A stretch of DNA of 64,000 bases from Nocardiopsis sp. CNT312. Lineage in GTDB: Bacteria; Actinomycetota; Actinomycetes; Streptosporangiales; Streptosporangiaceae. The notes below the pieces were generated by a model that did no database searches, was not told the DNA's origin, and worked only from the letters and a program-made list of their open reading frames with translations. The DNA lies in NCBI RefSeq assembly GCF_000515115.1, contig NZ_KI911536.1:1-64000 (forward strand). The letters are read 5' to 3'. Below, one piece after another: positions 52,770 to 62,038 of the stretch; position 1 is the first letter of the stretch; every line of letters starts with the position of its first letter. The position numbers and the translations under genes were made by a program.

Positions 52770-54863
52770 TTACACAGCCTTGGGCGCGCCCTCGTGGAAG
52801 GGCCTGCCGTTCACGGCCTCGGACACGCCCACCCGGTCCAGGTAGGGCGTGATCCCGCCGGTGTGGAAGGGCCAGCCCGCGCCCGCGATCAGGCACAGGT
52901 CGATGTCGGCAGGCTCGGCCACCACGCCCTCGTCCAGCATGATCCGGATCTCCAGGGCCAGCGCCCGCAGCGCCCGGTCCAGGATCGCGCTCTCCTCCGA
53001 CGGGGAGTCCCCGCCGCTGATCAGCTCCTTCACCTGCGGGTCGATGGTGAGGTCCGGGGCGAAGATCGCCGTCTTGCCCGCCTTGACCACCTCGGCCAGC
53101 CCGTCGGAGACCGCGAAGCGGTCGGGGAAGGCCTCGTGCAGTGTTTCGGACACGTGCAGCGCCACCGCCGGTCCCACCAGTTGGAGCAGCATCAGCGGCG
53201 ACATCGGCAGCCCCAGGGGCGCGACCGCACGGTCGGCAGCCTCGGGCTCGGTGCCCTCCGACACCGCGCTCAGTACCTCGCCCATGAACAGGGTGAGCAG
53301 GCGGTTGACCACGAACGCCGGGGCGTCCTTGCACAGCACCGAGGTCTTCTTCAGCTTCTTGGAGACGGTGAAGGCCGTCGCCAGGGAGGCCTCGTCGGTC
53401 TCCGCGCCGCGGACGATTTCCAGCAGCGGCAGGACGGCGACCGGGTTGAAGAAGTGGAAGCCCACCACCCGCTCGGGGTGCTTCAGCCCCGAGGCCATCT
53501 CGGTGACCGACAGCGAGGAGGTGTTGGTGGCCAGGATCGCCTCGGGGGAGACCACGGCCTCCAGCTCGGCGAACACCTGCTGCTTGATCGACATCCGCTC
53601 GAAGACGGCCTCGATCACGAAGTCGGCGTCGGCGAAGGCGTCCTTGGTCAGCGAGCCGGTCACCAGGCCCTTGAGACGGTTGGCCTGGTCGCCGTTGATC
53701 CGCCCCTTGCCCAGGAGCTTGTCGACCTCGCCGTGCACGTAGGCCACGCCCTGGTCCAGACGCTCCCGGTCGAGGTCGTTCATGACCACGGGCACGTCCA
53801 GGCGGCGGGCGAACAACAGGGCCAACTGCCCCGCCATCAGGCCGGCGCCCACGACGCCGACCTTGGTGACCTTGCGTGCCAGCGCCTTGTCCGGGGCGCC
53901 CGCAGGGCGCTTGGCGCGCTTCTGCATCAGGTCGAAGGCGTACAGGCCGGCCTTGAGCTCGTCGCCCATGATGAGGTCGGCGAGCGCCTCGTCCTCGGCG
54001 GCGAAGCCCTCGTCGCGCGTGCGGTTCCTCGCTTCGGCCACCAGCTCGACGGCGCGGACCGGGGCGGGGGCGGCGCCGTGCAGCTTGCCCTCCAGCTGGA
54101 ACCGGGCCGTGTTCACGGCGTCGTCCCAGGCCTGGCCGGTGTCGACCTCGGGGCGCTCGACCGTGATGTCGCCCTTGACCACCTTTGCGGCCCAGCGCAG
54201 CGACTCCTCGACGAAGTCGGCCGGCTCGAAGAGGGCATCGGCGATGCCCATCTCGTGGACCTTCGCGCCCTTGATGACCCTGTTCTGGGCGAGCGGGTTG
54301 TCGACGATGATCTTCAGGGCCTTCTCCGCGCCGATCAGGCGGGGCAGCAGGTAAGTGCCGCCCCAGCCCGGGACGAGGCCGAGGAAGGCCTCGGGCAGGG
54401 AGAACGCCGGGACGCCGGAGGAGACGGTGCGGTAGGAGCAGTGCAGCGCCACCTCCACACCGCCTCCCATGGCGGCGCCGTTGATGAGCGCGAACGTCGG
54501 CACGTCCAGCTCGCCGAGCTTGCGGAACACGTCGTGGCCGAGCTTGCCGATGGCGTGGGCCTGCTCCCACGTCTCCAGCGCGGGGATACCGGTCAGGTCG
54601 GCGCCGACGGCGAAGATGAACGGCTTGCCGGTGACGGCCACGGCCGCGATGTCGGTGCGCGCGCGGGCGGCCTCGATCGCCTCGTCCAGGGCGAGCAGCC
54701 CGCCCGGACCGAAGGTGTTCGGCTTGGTGTGGTCGTGCCCGTTGTCCAGGGTGATCAGGACCGCGGTGCCCGCGCCGTAGGGGAGTGTCACGTCACGGGA
54801 GATCGCGTTGGTGACGACCTCGGAGCCGAAGAGTTCCCGGGCCTGCTCGATGACGGTGCTCAC
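52770..54863 (-). CDS. fadB: Fatty-acid oxidation multifunctional protein (enoyl-CoA hydratase / 3-hydroxyacyl-CoA dehydrogenase)
   Basis: A 697-residue FadB/FadJ-type enzyme. The N-terminal crotonase domain (about 1-220) has NGAAMGGGVEVAL (oxyanion hole) and LPEAFLGLVPGWGG (catalytic Glu). The dehydrogenase begins VGVVGAGLMAGQLALLF near residue 335, with ATNTSSLSVTEMA and VGFHFFNPVAVLPLLE (catalytic His). A C-terminal helical domain duplicates the fold. Start GTG 54863 overlaps the thiolase stop by four bases, so beta-oxidation genes fadA-fadB form one leftward operon. Catalyses hydration and NAD-dependent oxidation in beta-oxidation. Confidence 0.94.
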   Translation of the reverse strand: MSTVIEQARELFGSEVVTNAISRDVTLPYGAGTAVLITLDNGHDHTKPNTFGPGGLLALDEAIEAARARTDIAAVAVTGKPFIFAVGADLTGIPALETWEQAHAIGKLGHDVFRKLGELDVPTFALINGAAMGGGVEVALHCSYRTVSSGVPAFSLPEAFLGLVPGWGGTYLLPRLIGAEKALKIIVDNPLAQNRVIKGAKVHEMGIADALFEPADFVEESLRWAAKVVKGDITVERPEVDTGQAWDDAVNTARFQLEGKLHGAAPAPVRAVELVAEARNRTRDEGFAAEDEALADLIMGDELKAGLYAFDLMQKRAKRPAGAPDKALARKVTKVGVVGAGLMAGQLALLFARRLDVPVVMNDLDRERLDQGVAYVHGEVDKLLGKGRINGDQANRLKGLVTGSLTKDAFADADFVIEAVFERMSIKQQVFAELEAVVSPEAILATNTSSLSVTEMASGLKHPERVVGFHFFNPVAVLPLLEIVRGAETDEASLATAFTVSKKLKKTSVLCKDAPAFVVNRLLTLFMGEVLSAVSEGTEPEAADRAVAPLGLPMSPLMLLQLVGPAVALHVSETLHEAFPDRFAVSDGLAEVVKAGKTAIFAPDLTIDPQVKELISGGDSPSEESAILDRALRALALEIRIMLDEGVVAEPADIDLCLIAGAGWPFHTGGITPYLDRVGVSEAVNGRPFHEGAPKAV

Positions 54864-56059
54864 TTGCCCCCCTCGTAGTTGGTGTTCTCCCACAGGACGG
54901 TCCCGCCCATGCCCATGCCCACGCACATGGTGGTCAGGCCGTAGCGGACGTCGGGGCGCTCTGCGAACTGGCGTGCCAGCTGCATCATGAGGCGGACGCC
55001 GGAGGAGGCCAGCGGGTGCCCGAGGGCGATCGCCCCGCCCCACGGGTTGACCCGGGCGTCGTCGTCGGCGATGCCGAAGTGCTCCAGGAAGGCGAGCACC
55101 TGCACGGCGAACGCCTCGTTGATCTCGATGAGTCCGATGTCGTCCATCGACATGCCCTGGCGCTCGAAGAGCCTCTCGGTGGCGGGGACCGGACCCACGC
55201 CCATGACCTCGGGCTCGACACCCGCGAAGGAGAAGTCGACCAGGCGCATGCCCGCGTTCAGGCCGAGGTCGGCGGCCACGTCTTCGGCGGCGAGCAGAGC
55301 GCCGGTGGCGCCGTCGTTGAGGCCCGCGGCGTTGCCGGGGGTCACGTTGCCGTGTGCGCGGAAGGGGGTCTTCAGTCCGGCCAGCGACTCCATGGTCGTG
55401 CCGGGCCGGGGCGGCTCGTCCTCAGTCGCTAGGCCGTAGCCCCTCTCCAGTGAGCGGACGGCCATCTCGACCAGGTCCGGCTGGAGGTGGCCGTCGGCGT
55501 AGGCCTTGGCGACCTTCTCCTGGCTGCGCACGGCGTAGGCGTCGGCGCGCTCCTTGGTGATGGAGGGGTAGCGGTCGTGTAGGTTCTCCGCGGTGTTGCC
55601 CATGACCAGGGCGGACGGGTCGACCAGCTTCTCGGAGAGGAAGCGGGGGTTGGGGTCGACCCCCTCGCCCATGGGGTGGCGGCCCATATGCTCGACACCG
55701 CCGGCGATCACGACGTCGTAGGCGCCGAAGGCGATGCCCGCGCCGGAGGTGGTGACAGCGGTGAGTGCACCCGCGCACATGCGGTCGATGGCGTAGCCGG
55801 GGACGGTCTTGGGCAGGCCCGCGAGGATCGCGGCGCTGCGGCCGATCGTCAGGCCCTGGTCGCCGATCTGGGTGGTGGCGGCGATGGCGACCTCGTCGAC
55901 ACGCTCGGGCGGGAGGCCGGGGTTGCGGCGCAGCAGTTCGCGGATGACGCGGACGACCATGTCGTCGGCGCGTGTCTCGGCGTAGAGGCCCTTGCCAGAT
56001 TTGCCGAACGGGGTGCGTACTCCGTCGACGAACACGACGTCGCGTGCGGTTCGCGGCAC
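54860..56059 (-). CDS. fadA: Acetyl-CoA acyltransferase (3-ketoacyl-CoA thiolase)
   Basis: A 399-residue thiolase that cleaves 3-ketoacyl-CoA with CoA. The acylated Cys lies in YAIDRMCAGALTAV near residue 95, the CoA loop GGVEHMGRHPMG follows, and the C-terminal active-site blocks are NEAFAVQVLAF, GGAIALGHPLA and TTMCVGMGMGGTVL. Start is GTG 56059 with AAGGAGG seven bases upstream, a strong ribosome-binding site. First gene of the fadA-fadB operon. Confidence 0.95.
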   Translation of the reverse strand: MPRTARDVVFVDGVRTPFGKSGKGLYAETRADDMVVRVIRELLRRNPGLPPERVDEVAIAATTQIGDQGLTIGRSAAILAGLPKTVPGYAIDRMCAGALTAVTTSGAGIAFGAYDVVIAGGVEHMGRHPMGEGVDPNPRFLSEKLVDPSALVMGNTAENLHDRYPSITKERADAYAVRSQEKVAKAYADGHLQPDLVEMAVRSLERGYGLATEDEPPRPGTTMESLAGLKTPFRAHGNVTPGNAAGLNDGATGALLAAEDVAADLGLNAGMRLVDFSFAGVEPEVMGVGPVPATERLFERQGMSMDDIGLIEINEAFAVQVLAFLEHFGIADDDARVNPWGGAIALGHPLASSGVRLMMQLARQFAERPDVRYGLTTMCVGMGMGGTVLWENTNYEGGK

Positions 56060-56217
56060 GATGGGCCCTCCTTAATCCAACGGTGAACGGACGTGTCGAG
56101 CCCATGCTACTCGCCAGTAACAAGTTGCGCGAGTACCGGAGCCCCCGAGGCACGCCGGGTTCACGGGCCCGCCCCCGTGGGACGCCCCGGGTTCGGCCGA
56201 CGGTGCTCGGGACGGCG

Positions 56218-56253
56218 ACGGCGCGCCCCGGGCCCCCGCCCCGGGCGCGCCGT
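56218..56253 (-). terminator. Hairpin after the TPR gene
   Basis: A 10-bp stem ACGGCGCGCC / GGCGCGCCGT lies about 20 bases past the TPR-gene stop on the minus strand, in the gap before fadA. No T-tract, so tentative. Confidence 0.45.
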
Positions 56254-56272
56254 GTGCGCGTTCTGTCCTCCC

Positions 56273-57280
56273 CTACCCGCGGTCGCGGTCCGCGGCCGCG
56301 TGGGCGCCCGCCAGGTCGCGCTTGAGACGCATGGTCAGGCGGCGCACGTCCGGGTCCCCCGAGGCGCCCAGAGCGGTGCGGTAGGCGTCCCGCAGGACCT
56401 GCACCGCCTCCTCGTGCCGGTGCGCCTGTGTGTAGGCGCGCCCCAGCCGGTGGTGCACGGTCAGGGTGTCGATGTGGGACTTGCCCAGCCGCCGCCGACG
56501 GCTGGCCAGGACCGTGCGCAGTTGCTCGACCGCGGCCGCGTGGTGCTCGGAGCGGATCAGGGCCAGGCTCAGGCTCAGGCGCAGCTCATCGCGCCGCTGG
56601 GGTGAGGCCGCGCTCTCGATGGCCTGCTCGAAGTGTCCGATCGCCTCCTCCAGGCGGCCGGAGCGCTTATAGCACATCGCGAGGTGAGCCCGCGCCTCCA
56701 CGGTGTCCTCGTCGGCGGGCCCGAACTGGTCCTCGCGCTCGCGCAGCAGGATCTCCCAGTGCACCGCCGCGTCCGCGGGACGCCCCGCGTCCTCCAGCGC
56801 CCAGGCCAGGTTCTCGCGGATGATCTCCGTGCGGGGGTGCTCCTCGCCATAGACCGCGGCGACCTCGGCCAGGGCCAGTTCGAACTGTTGGACGGCCATC
56901 TCGCGCCGCCCCATCCGCGCGTACTTGGTGGCCAGGTTGTTGCGTGCGGCGATCGTGTCCGGGTGCTCGGTCCCGTGCCGTTCTACCAGGGCCCGCAGGG
57001 TCCGCTCCAGGGCGGTCACGTGCGTTCCTGTGGTCCGGGCGGCGCGCGCGGCCGGCGGGACGCCGCCGAAACCGGGCCCCGGGCCGGGTGCGACCGGCAC
57101 GGCGGCGGGAACGGGGGCGGGGGGCACCGGATCCAGCACGCGGACCTCCACGTGCTCTTCCGCTTCCTGCCCGTTCTCCTCCGCAGGGGCGGACACGGTC
57201 GTGTCCGCCCTGTGCCCGGGGGCCTTGGTCAGGCCGGTCTCGGACAGGAACCCGCGCCAAAGCGACAGCAGACTCACCAC
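56273..57280 (-). CDS. Tetratricopeptide-repeat protein
   Basis: A 335-residue protein. An N-terminal Pro-rich region (about 30-80) precedes at least four TPR-type helix pairs, such as ARNNLATKYARMGRREMAVQ, RENLAWALEDAGRPADAAVH, ARAHLAMCYKRSGRLEEAIG and VHHRLGRAYTQAHRHEEAVQ. Each carries the hydrophobic/Gly-Arg pattern of the TPR motif. No membrane segment or enzymatic domain. GTG 57280 follows GAGGAGGT at four to five bases. Probably a protein-interaction scaffold; partner unknown. Confidence 0.85.
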   Translation of the reverse strand: MVSLLSLWRGFLSETGLTKAPGHRADTTVSAPAEENGQEAEEHVEVRVLDPVPPAPVPAAVPVAPGPGPGFGGVPPAARAARTTGTHVTALERTLRALVERHGTEHPDTIAARNNLATKYARMGRREMAVQQFELALAEVAAVYGEEHPRTEIIRENLAWALEDAGRPADAAVHWEILLREREDQFGPADEDTVEARAHLAMCYKRSGRLEEAIGHFEQAIESAASPQRRDELRLSLSLALIRSEHHAAAVEQLRTVLASRRRRLGKSHIDTLTVHHRLGRAYTQAHRHEEAVQVLRDAYRTALGASGDPDVRRLTMRLKRDLAGAHAAADRDRG

Positions 57281-57483
57281 ACCTCCTCGTGCGTGTGCAA
57301 AGGTGTCGGAGCCGGAAAGGGCTCCGAGAATAGGACGTCGAACGCGCCCCGGGGGTTGAGGGCACAGTTGTATAACTTAATCGGCCGCCGGTCCGGTGCA
57401 CACCCTGAAACCCGCCTGAAACCCACCCGAATGCGAGTGACTTCGCGCACAAGAGTGTTGAAGCGGTTAAGGGAGGGTAAGAA

Positions 57484-58746
57484 TCAGTCTTTTTCCGCTT
57501 CTCGTAGGGCTGTGGCCAGCGGAGACGCGGTCAGGCCGATCTGCCACTCACGGGCGCCGCGTGAACGCAGGAAGGCGGCGACCGACTCGGGATCCACCGT
57601 CGCGGGCGGTGTCCACGCCAGCCGCCGCACGCTGTCCGGCAGCAGCAGGTTCTCCGTCGGCATGACCACGTCCTCGGCGATGCCCGAGACCGTGGCTCGG
57701 GCGCGCTCCAGACGGCGCGCGGCCTCCGGGGCCCGGTCGGCCCACCGGTTCACGGGAGGGGGTCCGTCCCCCGGGGCGTTGGGTCTGGGCAGTTCGGGCC
57801 GTCCCATGTCGCGGGCCCGGTCGACAGCCCTGATCCAGGTGTTGAGGTGGCGTCGCGCCAGCTTGATGCCGAACTGCTTGATGCCGAGCAGTTCGGAGGG
57901 CGTGCGGGGCATCGCCGAGGCGGCCTCCACGATGGCGGCGTCGGGCAGGACCCGGCCGGGCGAGACGTCCCGCTCACGGGCGATCTCGTCCCGCGCGTAC
58001 CAGAGCTCGCGCACGGCGGCCAGCGCCCGCTGGTTGCGCACCCTGTGGATGCCCGACGTGCGGCGCCAGGGATCCTTGCGGGGCTCCTTCGGCGGGGCGG
58101 CGAGCACCGACGCGAACTCCTCGCGGGCCCACTCCAGCTTGCCGGTCTCGCTCAGCTCCTCCTCCAGCGCGTCCCGCAGCTCGATGAGGATCTCCACGTC
58201 CAGTGCCGCGTAGCGCAGCCAGTCCTCGGGCAGGGGACGCTGGGACCAGTCCACGGCCGAGTGCTCCTTGGCCAGCCGCACGTGCAGCAACCGCTCCACC
58301 ATGAAGCCCAGGCCGACCCGCTGGTAGCCCAGCAGCCGTCCCGCCAGCTCGGTGTCGAACAGCCGCCGCGGGCGCAGGCGCAGTTCCGACAGGCAGGGCA
58401 GGTCCTGGTGCGCGGCGTGCAGCACCACTTCGGTGTCGCCGATCGCCGTGTCCAAACCGGCCAGGTCCGGGCAGTGCACGGGGTCGATCAGCGCCGAACC
58501 GGAGCCCTCCCGGCGCAACTGGACCAGGTAGGCGCGCTGGCCGTAGCGGTACCCCGAGGCGCGCTCGGCGTCCACGGCCACCGGCCCGCTGCCAGCGGAC
58601 ACCGCCGCGATGACGTCGGCCAGCGCGTCGGGGTCGGCGGTGACGTCGGGCAGACCCTCGCGCGGTTCCCGCAGCAGCGGCGCCCTCTCAGCGTCGTCGT
58701 TCCCTGGGTCGTGGGGTTCTGTCTTGGAGTTCAACGCGTTGGCCAC
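57484..58746 (-). CDS. rnd: Ribonuclease D-like 3'-5' exonuclease
   Basis: A 420-residue exoribonuclease. The DEDD catalytic residues are visible: Asp and Glu in VAVDAERASGY (about 57-59), Asp in HAAHQDLPCL, and YAALDVEILIEL (DEDDy type, with Tyr at about 183 and Asp four residues later). The HRDC-like region follows (AAVRELWYARDEIARERDVSPGR and ELLGIKQFGIKLA). It trims 3' ends of tRNA and other small RNAs in related bacteria. GTG 58746. Adjacent to DUF3000, same strand, a conserved actinobacterial neighbour. Confidence 0.9.
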   Translation of the reverse strand: MANALNSKTEPHDPGNDDAERAPLLREPREGLPDVTADPDALADVIAAVSAGSGPVAVDAERASGYRYGQRAYLVQLRREGSGSALIDPVHCPDLAGLDTAIGDTEVVLHAAHQDLPCLSELRLRPRRLFDTELAGRLLGYQRVGLGFMVERLLHVRLAKEHSAVDWSQRPLPEDWLRYAALDVEILIELRDALEEELSETGKLEWAREEFASVLAAPPKEPRKDPWRRTSGIHRVRNQRALAAVRELWYARDEIARERDVSPGRVLPDAAIVEAASAMPRTPSELLGIKQFGIKLARRHLNTWIRAVDRARDMGRPELPRPNAPGDGPPPVNRWADRAPEAARRLERARATVSGIAEDVVMPTENLLLPDSVRRLAWTPPATVDPESVAAFLRSRGAREWQIGLTASPLATALREAEKD

Positions 58747-58812
58747 ACCACTACGGTATGCGCTGGGGCGAGCGGACGCGGAAGCCGACTCCGGAGGTGG
58801 AGGGTGTGCAGG

Positions 58813-59409
58813 TCAGGGCCTGGAGCGCTGTCGGGCGATGTCGGCCACGTCCAGCGGGGGCAGGCCCGCGGCCGAACCCAGCAGGGCCAGCCACGCGGCC
58901 ACGTGCCCGGACAGGTCCTCCGACTCCGGCGTCCACGAGGCCCGCATCTCCACCTCGGTGCTGGTCCCCTCCCCGGCCTTGGTGCCGAACCCCTCCGTCG
59001 TGGCGCGCGTGACCGTGCCGCTCAGCGTGTGGTGGGCGGCGCCCTGTCCGTCCAGCGCGTCGGTGAGCCAGCTCCATGCGACCGGCCCGAGCAGGGGGTC
59101 GACTGCGATCTCCGATTCCAGTTCCGCGTTGACCTGGCACACCAGACGGAACGGTCCCGGCCAGTCCCGGGTGCCCTCGGGATCGTAGAGGACGATGAGC
59201 CGTCCCCAGGAGACCTCCTCCCCCTGGACCGTCACCTCGGCCGACACCGCGGCCGTGTGGGGGGCCAGCCGCTGGGGTGCGGGGATCTCCCCCACGGCGA
59301 TCTCCGGGCGCGCCGGGGGAGCGTGCAGCGCCCCGACCGCTCGCCGGAACGTCTCGTGCGCGTTCTCGACGCTACCGACATCGGGCATGGTGGAAACGTC
59401 AGCCTTCAT
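58813..59409 (-). CDS. DUF3000 protein
   Basis: A 198-residue protein of the actinobacterial DUF3000 family, recognised by [36 protein letters not shown] and [12 protein letters not shown]. It contains a conserved [18 protein letters not shown]. Starts at ATG 59409 or the ATG seven codons in ([14 protein letters not shown]); neither has a clear ribosome-binding site. Divergent from hemE and just upstream of the RNase D gene. Function unknown. Confidence 0.85.
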   Translation of the reverse strand: MKADVSTMPDVGSVENAHETFRRAVGALHAPPARPEIAVGEIPAPQRLAPHTAAVSAEVTVQGEEVSWGRLIVLYDPEGTRDWPGPFRLVCQVNAELESEIAVDPLLGPVAWSWLTDALDGQGAAHHTLSGTVTRATTEGFGTKAGEGTSTEVEMRASWTPESEDLSGHVAAWLALLGSAAGLPPLDVADIARQRSRP

Positions 59410-59675
59410 CTTGTGGTGAGTCGCGGCCGGGGCCCGGTCCGGGCACGCCCGGACGGCCGACCCCCGGACACGGGTCGGTTGATGGCAACGCAGACGACCG
59501 TGGCACGAGTCCTCTACGTCGGTACGGAGTTGGCACGGCGTGTCGGGGTTTCGTAATGATCTTGGGACCCGTTCGCCGTACCGGGCCGCGCTTCCCGGCC
59601 CCCGCACAGACGACGGAGAGCCGTTCCCTGCCGACCTGCGTGAGAGCACGGCGGCGGGCATGGCACGATCGGGGA
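59410..59675. promoter_or_regulatory. Divergent promoter region, DUF3000 / hemE
   Basis: Intergenic region of 266 bases without a gene. No conserved operator stands out. The hemE start at 59676 follows GGGGA immediately, so initiation may be leaderless or depend on an element not seen here. Confidence 0.4.
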
Positions 59676-60707
59676 GTGACCCTTCAAGACTCTCCTTTCC
59701 TCCGCGCCTGCCGCGGACTCCCGGTCCCGCACACACCGGTGTGGTTCATGCGCCAGGCCGGACGCTCGCTGCCCGAGTACCGGCAGGCCCGCGCCGACGT
59801 CTCCATGCTCGACGCCTGTGCGCGTCCGGACCTGATCACCGAGATCACGATGCAGCCGGTACGCCGGTACGACGTCGACGCCGCGATCTACTTCAGCGAC
59901 ATCGTCGTCCCGCTCAGGGCCATCGGGATCGACCTTGACATCAAACCCGGTGTCGGACCGGTCGTGGCCGAGCCGATCCGGGACGCCGGCGGAGTCAAGC
60001 AGCTCCGTGAGATCGAGCCGGACGACCTGACCTACGTGACCGAGGCGATCGGGCGGCTGGTCGGTGAGCTGGGCGACAAGCCCCTCATCGGTTTCGCCGG
60101 GGCCCCCTTCACCCTCGCCTCCTACCTGATCGAGGGCGGCCCGTCCAAGAACCACGAGCACGCCAAGGCGTTCATGTACGGCGAGCCCGAGCTGTGGAAT
60201 GAGCTCATGCGCCGCCTGTCCGCCATCACGCTGGGCTTCCTGCGCACCCAGATCGAGGCGGGGGCGAGCGCGGTGCAGCTGTTCGACTCCTGGGTCGGCG
60301 CCCTCAGCGCCGAGGACTACCGGGCCTCGGTGCTGCCGCACACCACGTGGATCTTCGACCAGCTGGCCCGGTTCGACGTCCCGCGCATCCACTTCGGGGT
60401 GGGCACCGGTGAACTGCTCGGCCTGCTCGGCGAAGCCGGGGCCGACGTGGTGGGCGTGGACTGGCGTGTCCCGCTGGACGAGGCTGCCCGGCGTGTTGGC
60501 CCCGGCAAAGCGCTCCAGGGCAACCTGGACCCTGCGGCCCTGTTCGCTCCCTGGGAGGTCGTCGCCGAGCGCACCCGTGACATCCTCTCCCGGGGCGGCG
60601 CCGCCGACGGCCACGTCTTCAACCTGGGCCACGGAGTCCTGCCGAGCACCGAACCGGACGTGCTCGCGCGCCTCACCGCTTTCGTGCACGAGCAGAGCGC
60701 GGTCTGA
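59676..60707 (+). CDS. hemE: Uroporphyrinogen decarboxylase
   Basis: A 343-residue enzyme that converts uroporphyrinogen III to coproporphyrinogen III. Family signatures are [17 protein letters not shown] near the N-terminus, [32 protein letters not shown] and [12 protein letters not shown]. The catalytic Asp is in FSDI. Start GTG 59676 has GGGGA only two bases upstream, atypical; the frame is fixed by [20 protein letters not shown]. First of the haem genes at this end, followed by a palindromic terminator. Confidence 0.95.
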   Translation: MTLQDSPFLRACRGLPVPHTPVWFMRQAGRSLPEYRQARADVSMLDACARPDLITEITMQPVRRYDVDAAIYFSDIVVPLRAIGIDLDIKPGVGPVVAEPIRDAGGVKQLREIEPDDLTYVTEAIGRLVGELGDKPLIGFAGAPFTLASYLIEGGPSKNHEHAKAFMYGEPELWNELMRRLSAITLGFLRTQIEAGASAVQLFDSWVGALSAEDYRASVLPHTTWIFDQLARFDVPRIHFGVGTGELLGLLGEAGADVVGVDWRVPLDEAARRVGPGKALQGNLDPAALFAPWEVVAERTRDILSRGGAADGHVFNLGHGVLPSTEPDVLARLTAFVHEQSAV

Positions 60708-60773
60708 GCACCGGGGGACGCCACCGGCCGCACGGGAGCCGTTCCGGGACGCGCCGCCCGCCGGGGGCGGGCC

Positions 60774-60819
60774 CGGGCGCCCGCGGGGCCGCCGGAGGTT
60801 CCCGTCCCCCGGGCGCCCG
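60774..60819. terminator. Convergent terminator with repeated palindrome
   Basis: The 12-mer CCCGGGCGCCCG occurs twice (60772-60783 and 60808-60819), each copy itself palindromic over CGGGCGCCCG, so the copies can pair as a 10-bp stem. It lies between convergent hemE and the DUF4349 gene. Confidence 0.55.
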
Positions 60820-60842
60820 AGCACGCACCTGCGGGGGTCCGC

Positions 60843-61886
60843 CTATTCCCCGTCGGACGACCTCTCGCCGGAGGCCTCTTCGGTCTCTTCCCGTTCGGAG
60901 TCTGAAGGCTCGGCCGGTGCCGTCTCCTCGGCGGCCCGGGTGCGGCGCCGTCGGCGCCACCACCACAGCGGGCCGACGATCGCCGCAGCCAGGGCCGTGA
61001 ACGGCAGCACCCACCCCAGGAACACCAGGAGCCACAGCACCATCGCCACCAGGGCCTCCCACCCCTGCTTGAGCGCGCCGAGGAACCCGAGGTCCTCACC
61101 GTTGGGCCGCTCGACGTAGCTCTCCGGCGGGCTCAGCCGCACGTGGATGGTCGAGTAGGAGGTCTGGTCGGTCAGGGCCTCCAGCCGCGCCTGGAACGCC
61201 TCCAGTTCCGACTGGCGGCGCTGGATCTGCTCCTCCACGCGCAGCAGTTCGTCGACGTTCTCGGCCTCCTCCAGGTAGCCGCGCAGGGTGTCCAGTGACG
61301 TCTCCGCCGACTCGATGCGGCTCTCGACGTCCGTCACCTCCTCGGTGACGTCGTTCACACTGCGCTCCAGGTCCGAGCGGTCGCCCAGCTCGGCCAGAGC
61401 GGAGAGCAGCTCCTCGTAGCCCTCGTTGGGCACGCGCAGTGTCAGGAAGGCGTTCGGTGTGCCGCCCGAGGGGGTGGAGACGTGCTCGGAGGCGACGTAG
61501 CCCTCGGCCGTGATCGCGAGCTCCTTGGCTTCCTCGGACGTCGCGGTGACGTCGTCCACACGCACGGTCATGTGCGCGGTGTGGATGAGTGCCCGGTCGG
61601 GGGCCTCCAGATCGGCGTCGACGGACCCGCCGCCGTCGGCGGGGACCTCGGCCATCGCGTCCTCACCGGAGTCGAAGTCCTGGGCCCGCGACTCCTCCTG
61701 GACCGCGTAGTCCTGTGCCGCCTCGGGGGCCGCGGCCTCACCGCCGCCGGAGAAGGAACCGGCGGCGCCCTCGGAGGCCGTCGTGTCGGGGCCCGTGGAG
61801 CACGCCGAGAGGAGGGCGGCGGCCAGGCCCAGGGAGAACAGCGCGCCGACGCGTCGGCGCGCTCGGGGGAGCGTTGTCGTAGCCAT
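60843..61886 (-). CDS. DUF4349 lipoprotein
   Basis: A 347-residue lipid-anchored protein. Signal peptide ends in LLSACS (lipobox). An acidic linker precedes the conserved core ALIHTAHMTVRVDDVTATSE, a helical coiled segment (ESRIESAETSLDTLRGYLEE to QRRQSELEAFQARLEAL) and a C-terminal hydrophobic segment (ALVAMVLWLLVFLGWVLPFT) followed by an Arg-rich tail. This matches the DUF4349 layout. Function unknown; it may act at the cell envelope. Divergent from cgoX. Start ATG 61886 gives an Arg-rich n-region. Confidence 0.87.
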   Translation of the reverse strand: MATTTLPRARRRVGALFSLGLAAALLSACSTGPDTTASEGAAGSFSGGGEAAAPEAAQDYAVQEESRAQDFDSGEDAMAEVPADGGGSVDADLEAPDRALIHTAHMTVRVDDVTATSEEAKELAITAEGYVASEHVSTPSGGTPNAFLTLRVPNEGYEELLSALAELGDRSDLERSVNDVTEEVTDVESRIESAETSLDTLRGYLEEAENVDELLRVEEQIQRRQSELEAFQARLEALTDQTSYSTIHVRLSPPESYVERPNGEDLGFLGALKQGWEALVAMVLWLLVFLGWVLPFTALAAAIVGPLWWWRRRRRTRAAEETAPAEPSDSEREETEEASGERSSDGE

Positions 61887-62038
61887 TCCCGTTCGACGTG
61901 CCCGGTCCTGGGCGCGGTTTCGTCCACGGCGTCACGACACGGCAACGCTCCGGCAACGCTCTGGGACAGGAACCGGAACCGGTGGCGTTCGGGTGGTGGC
62001 CGGTCGATGTGAGCCAGGACATCTGGAAAGCTGGAGGC

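Noticed and set aside
60772-60819. Repeated CCCGGGCGCCCG as a CRISPR-like repeat
   Set aside because: Only two copies, each palindromic, between convergent genes; a terminator explains them.
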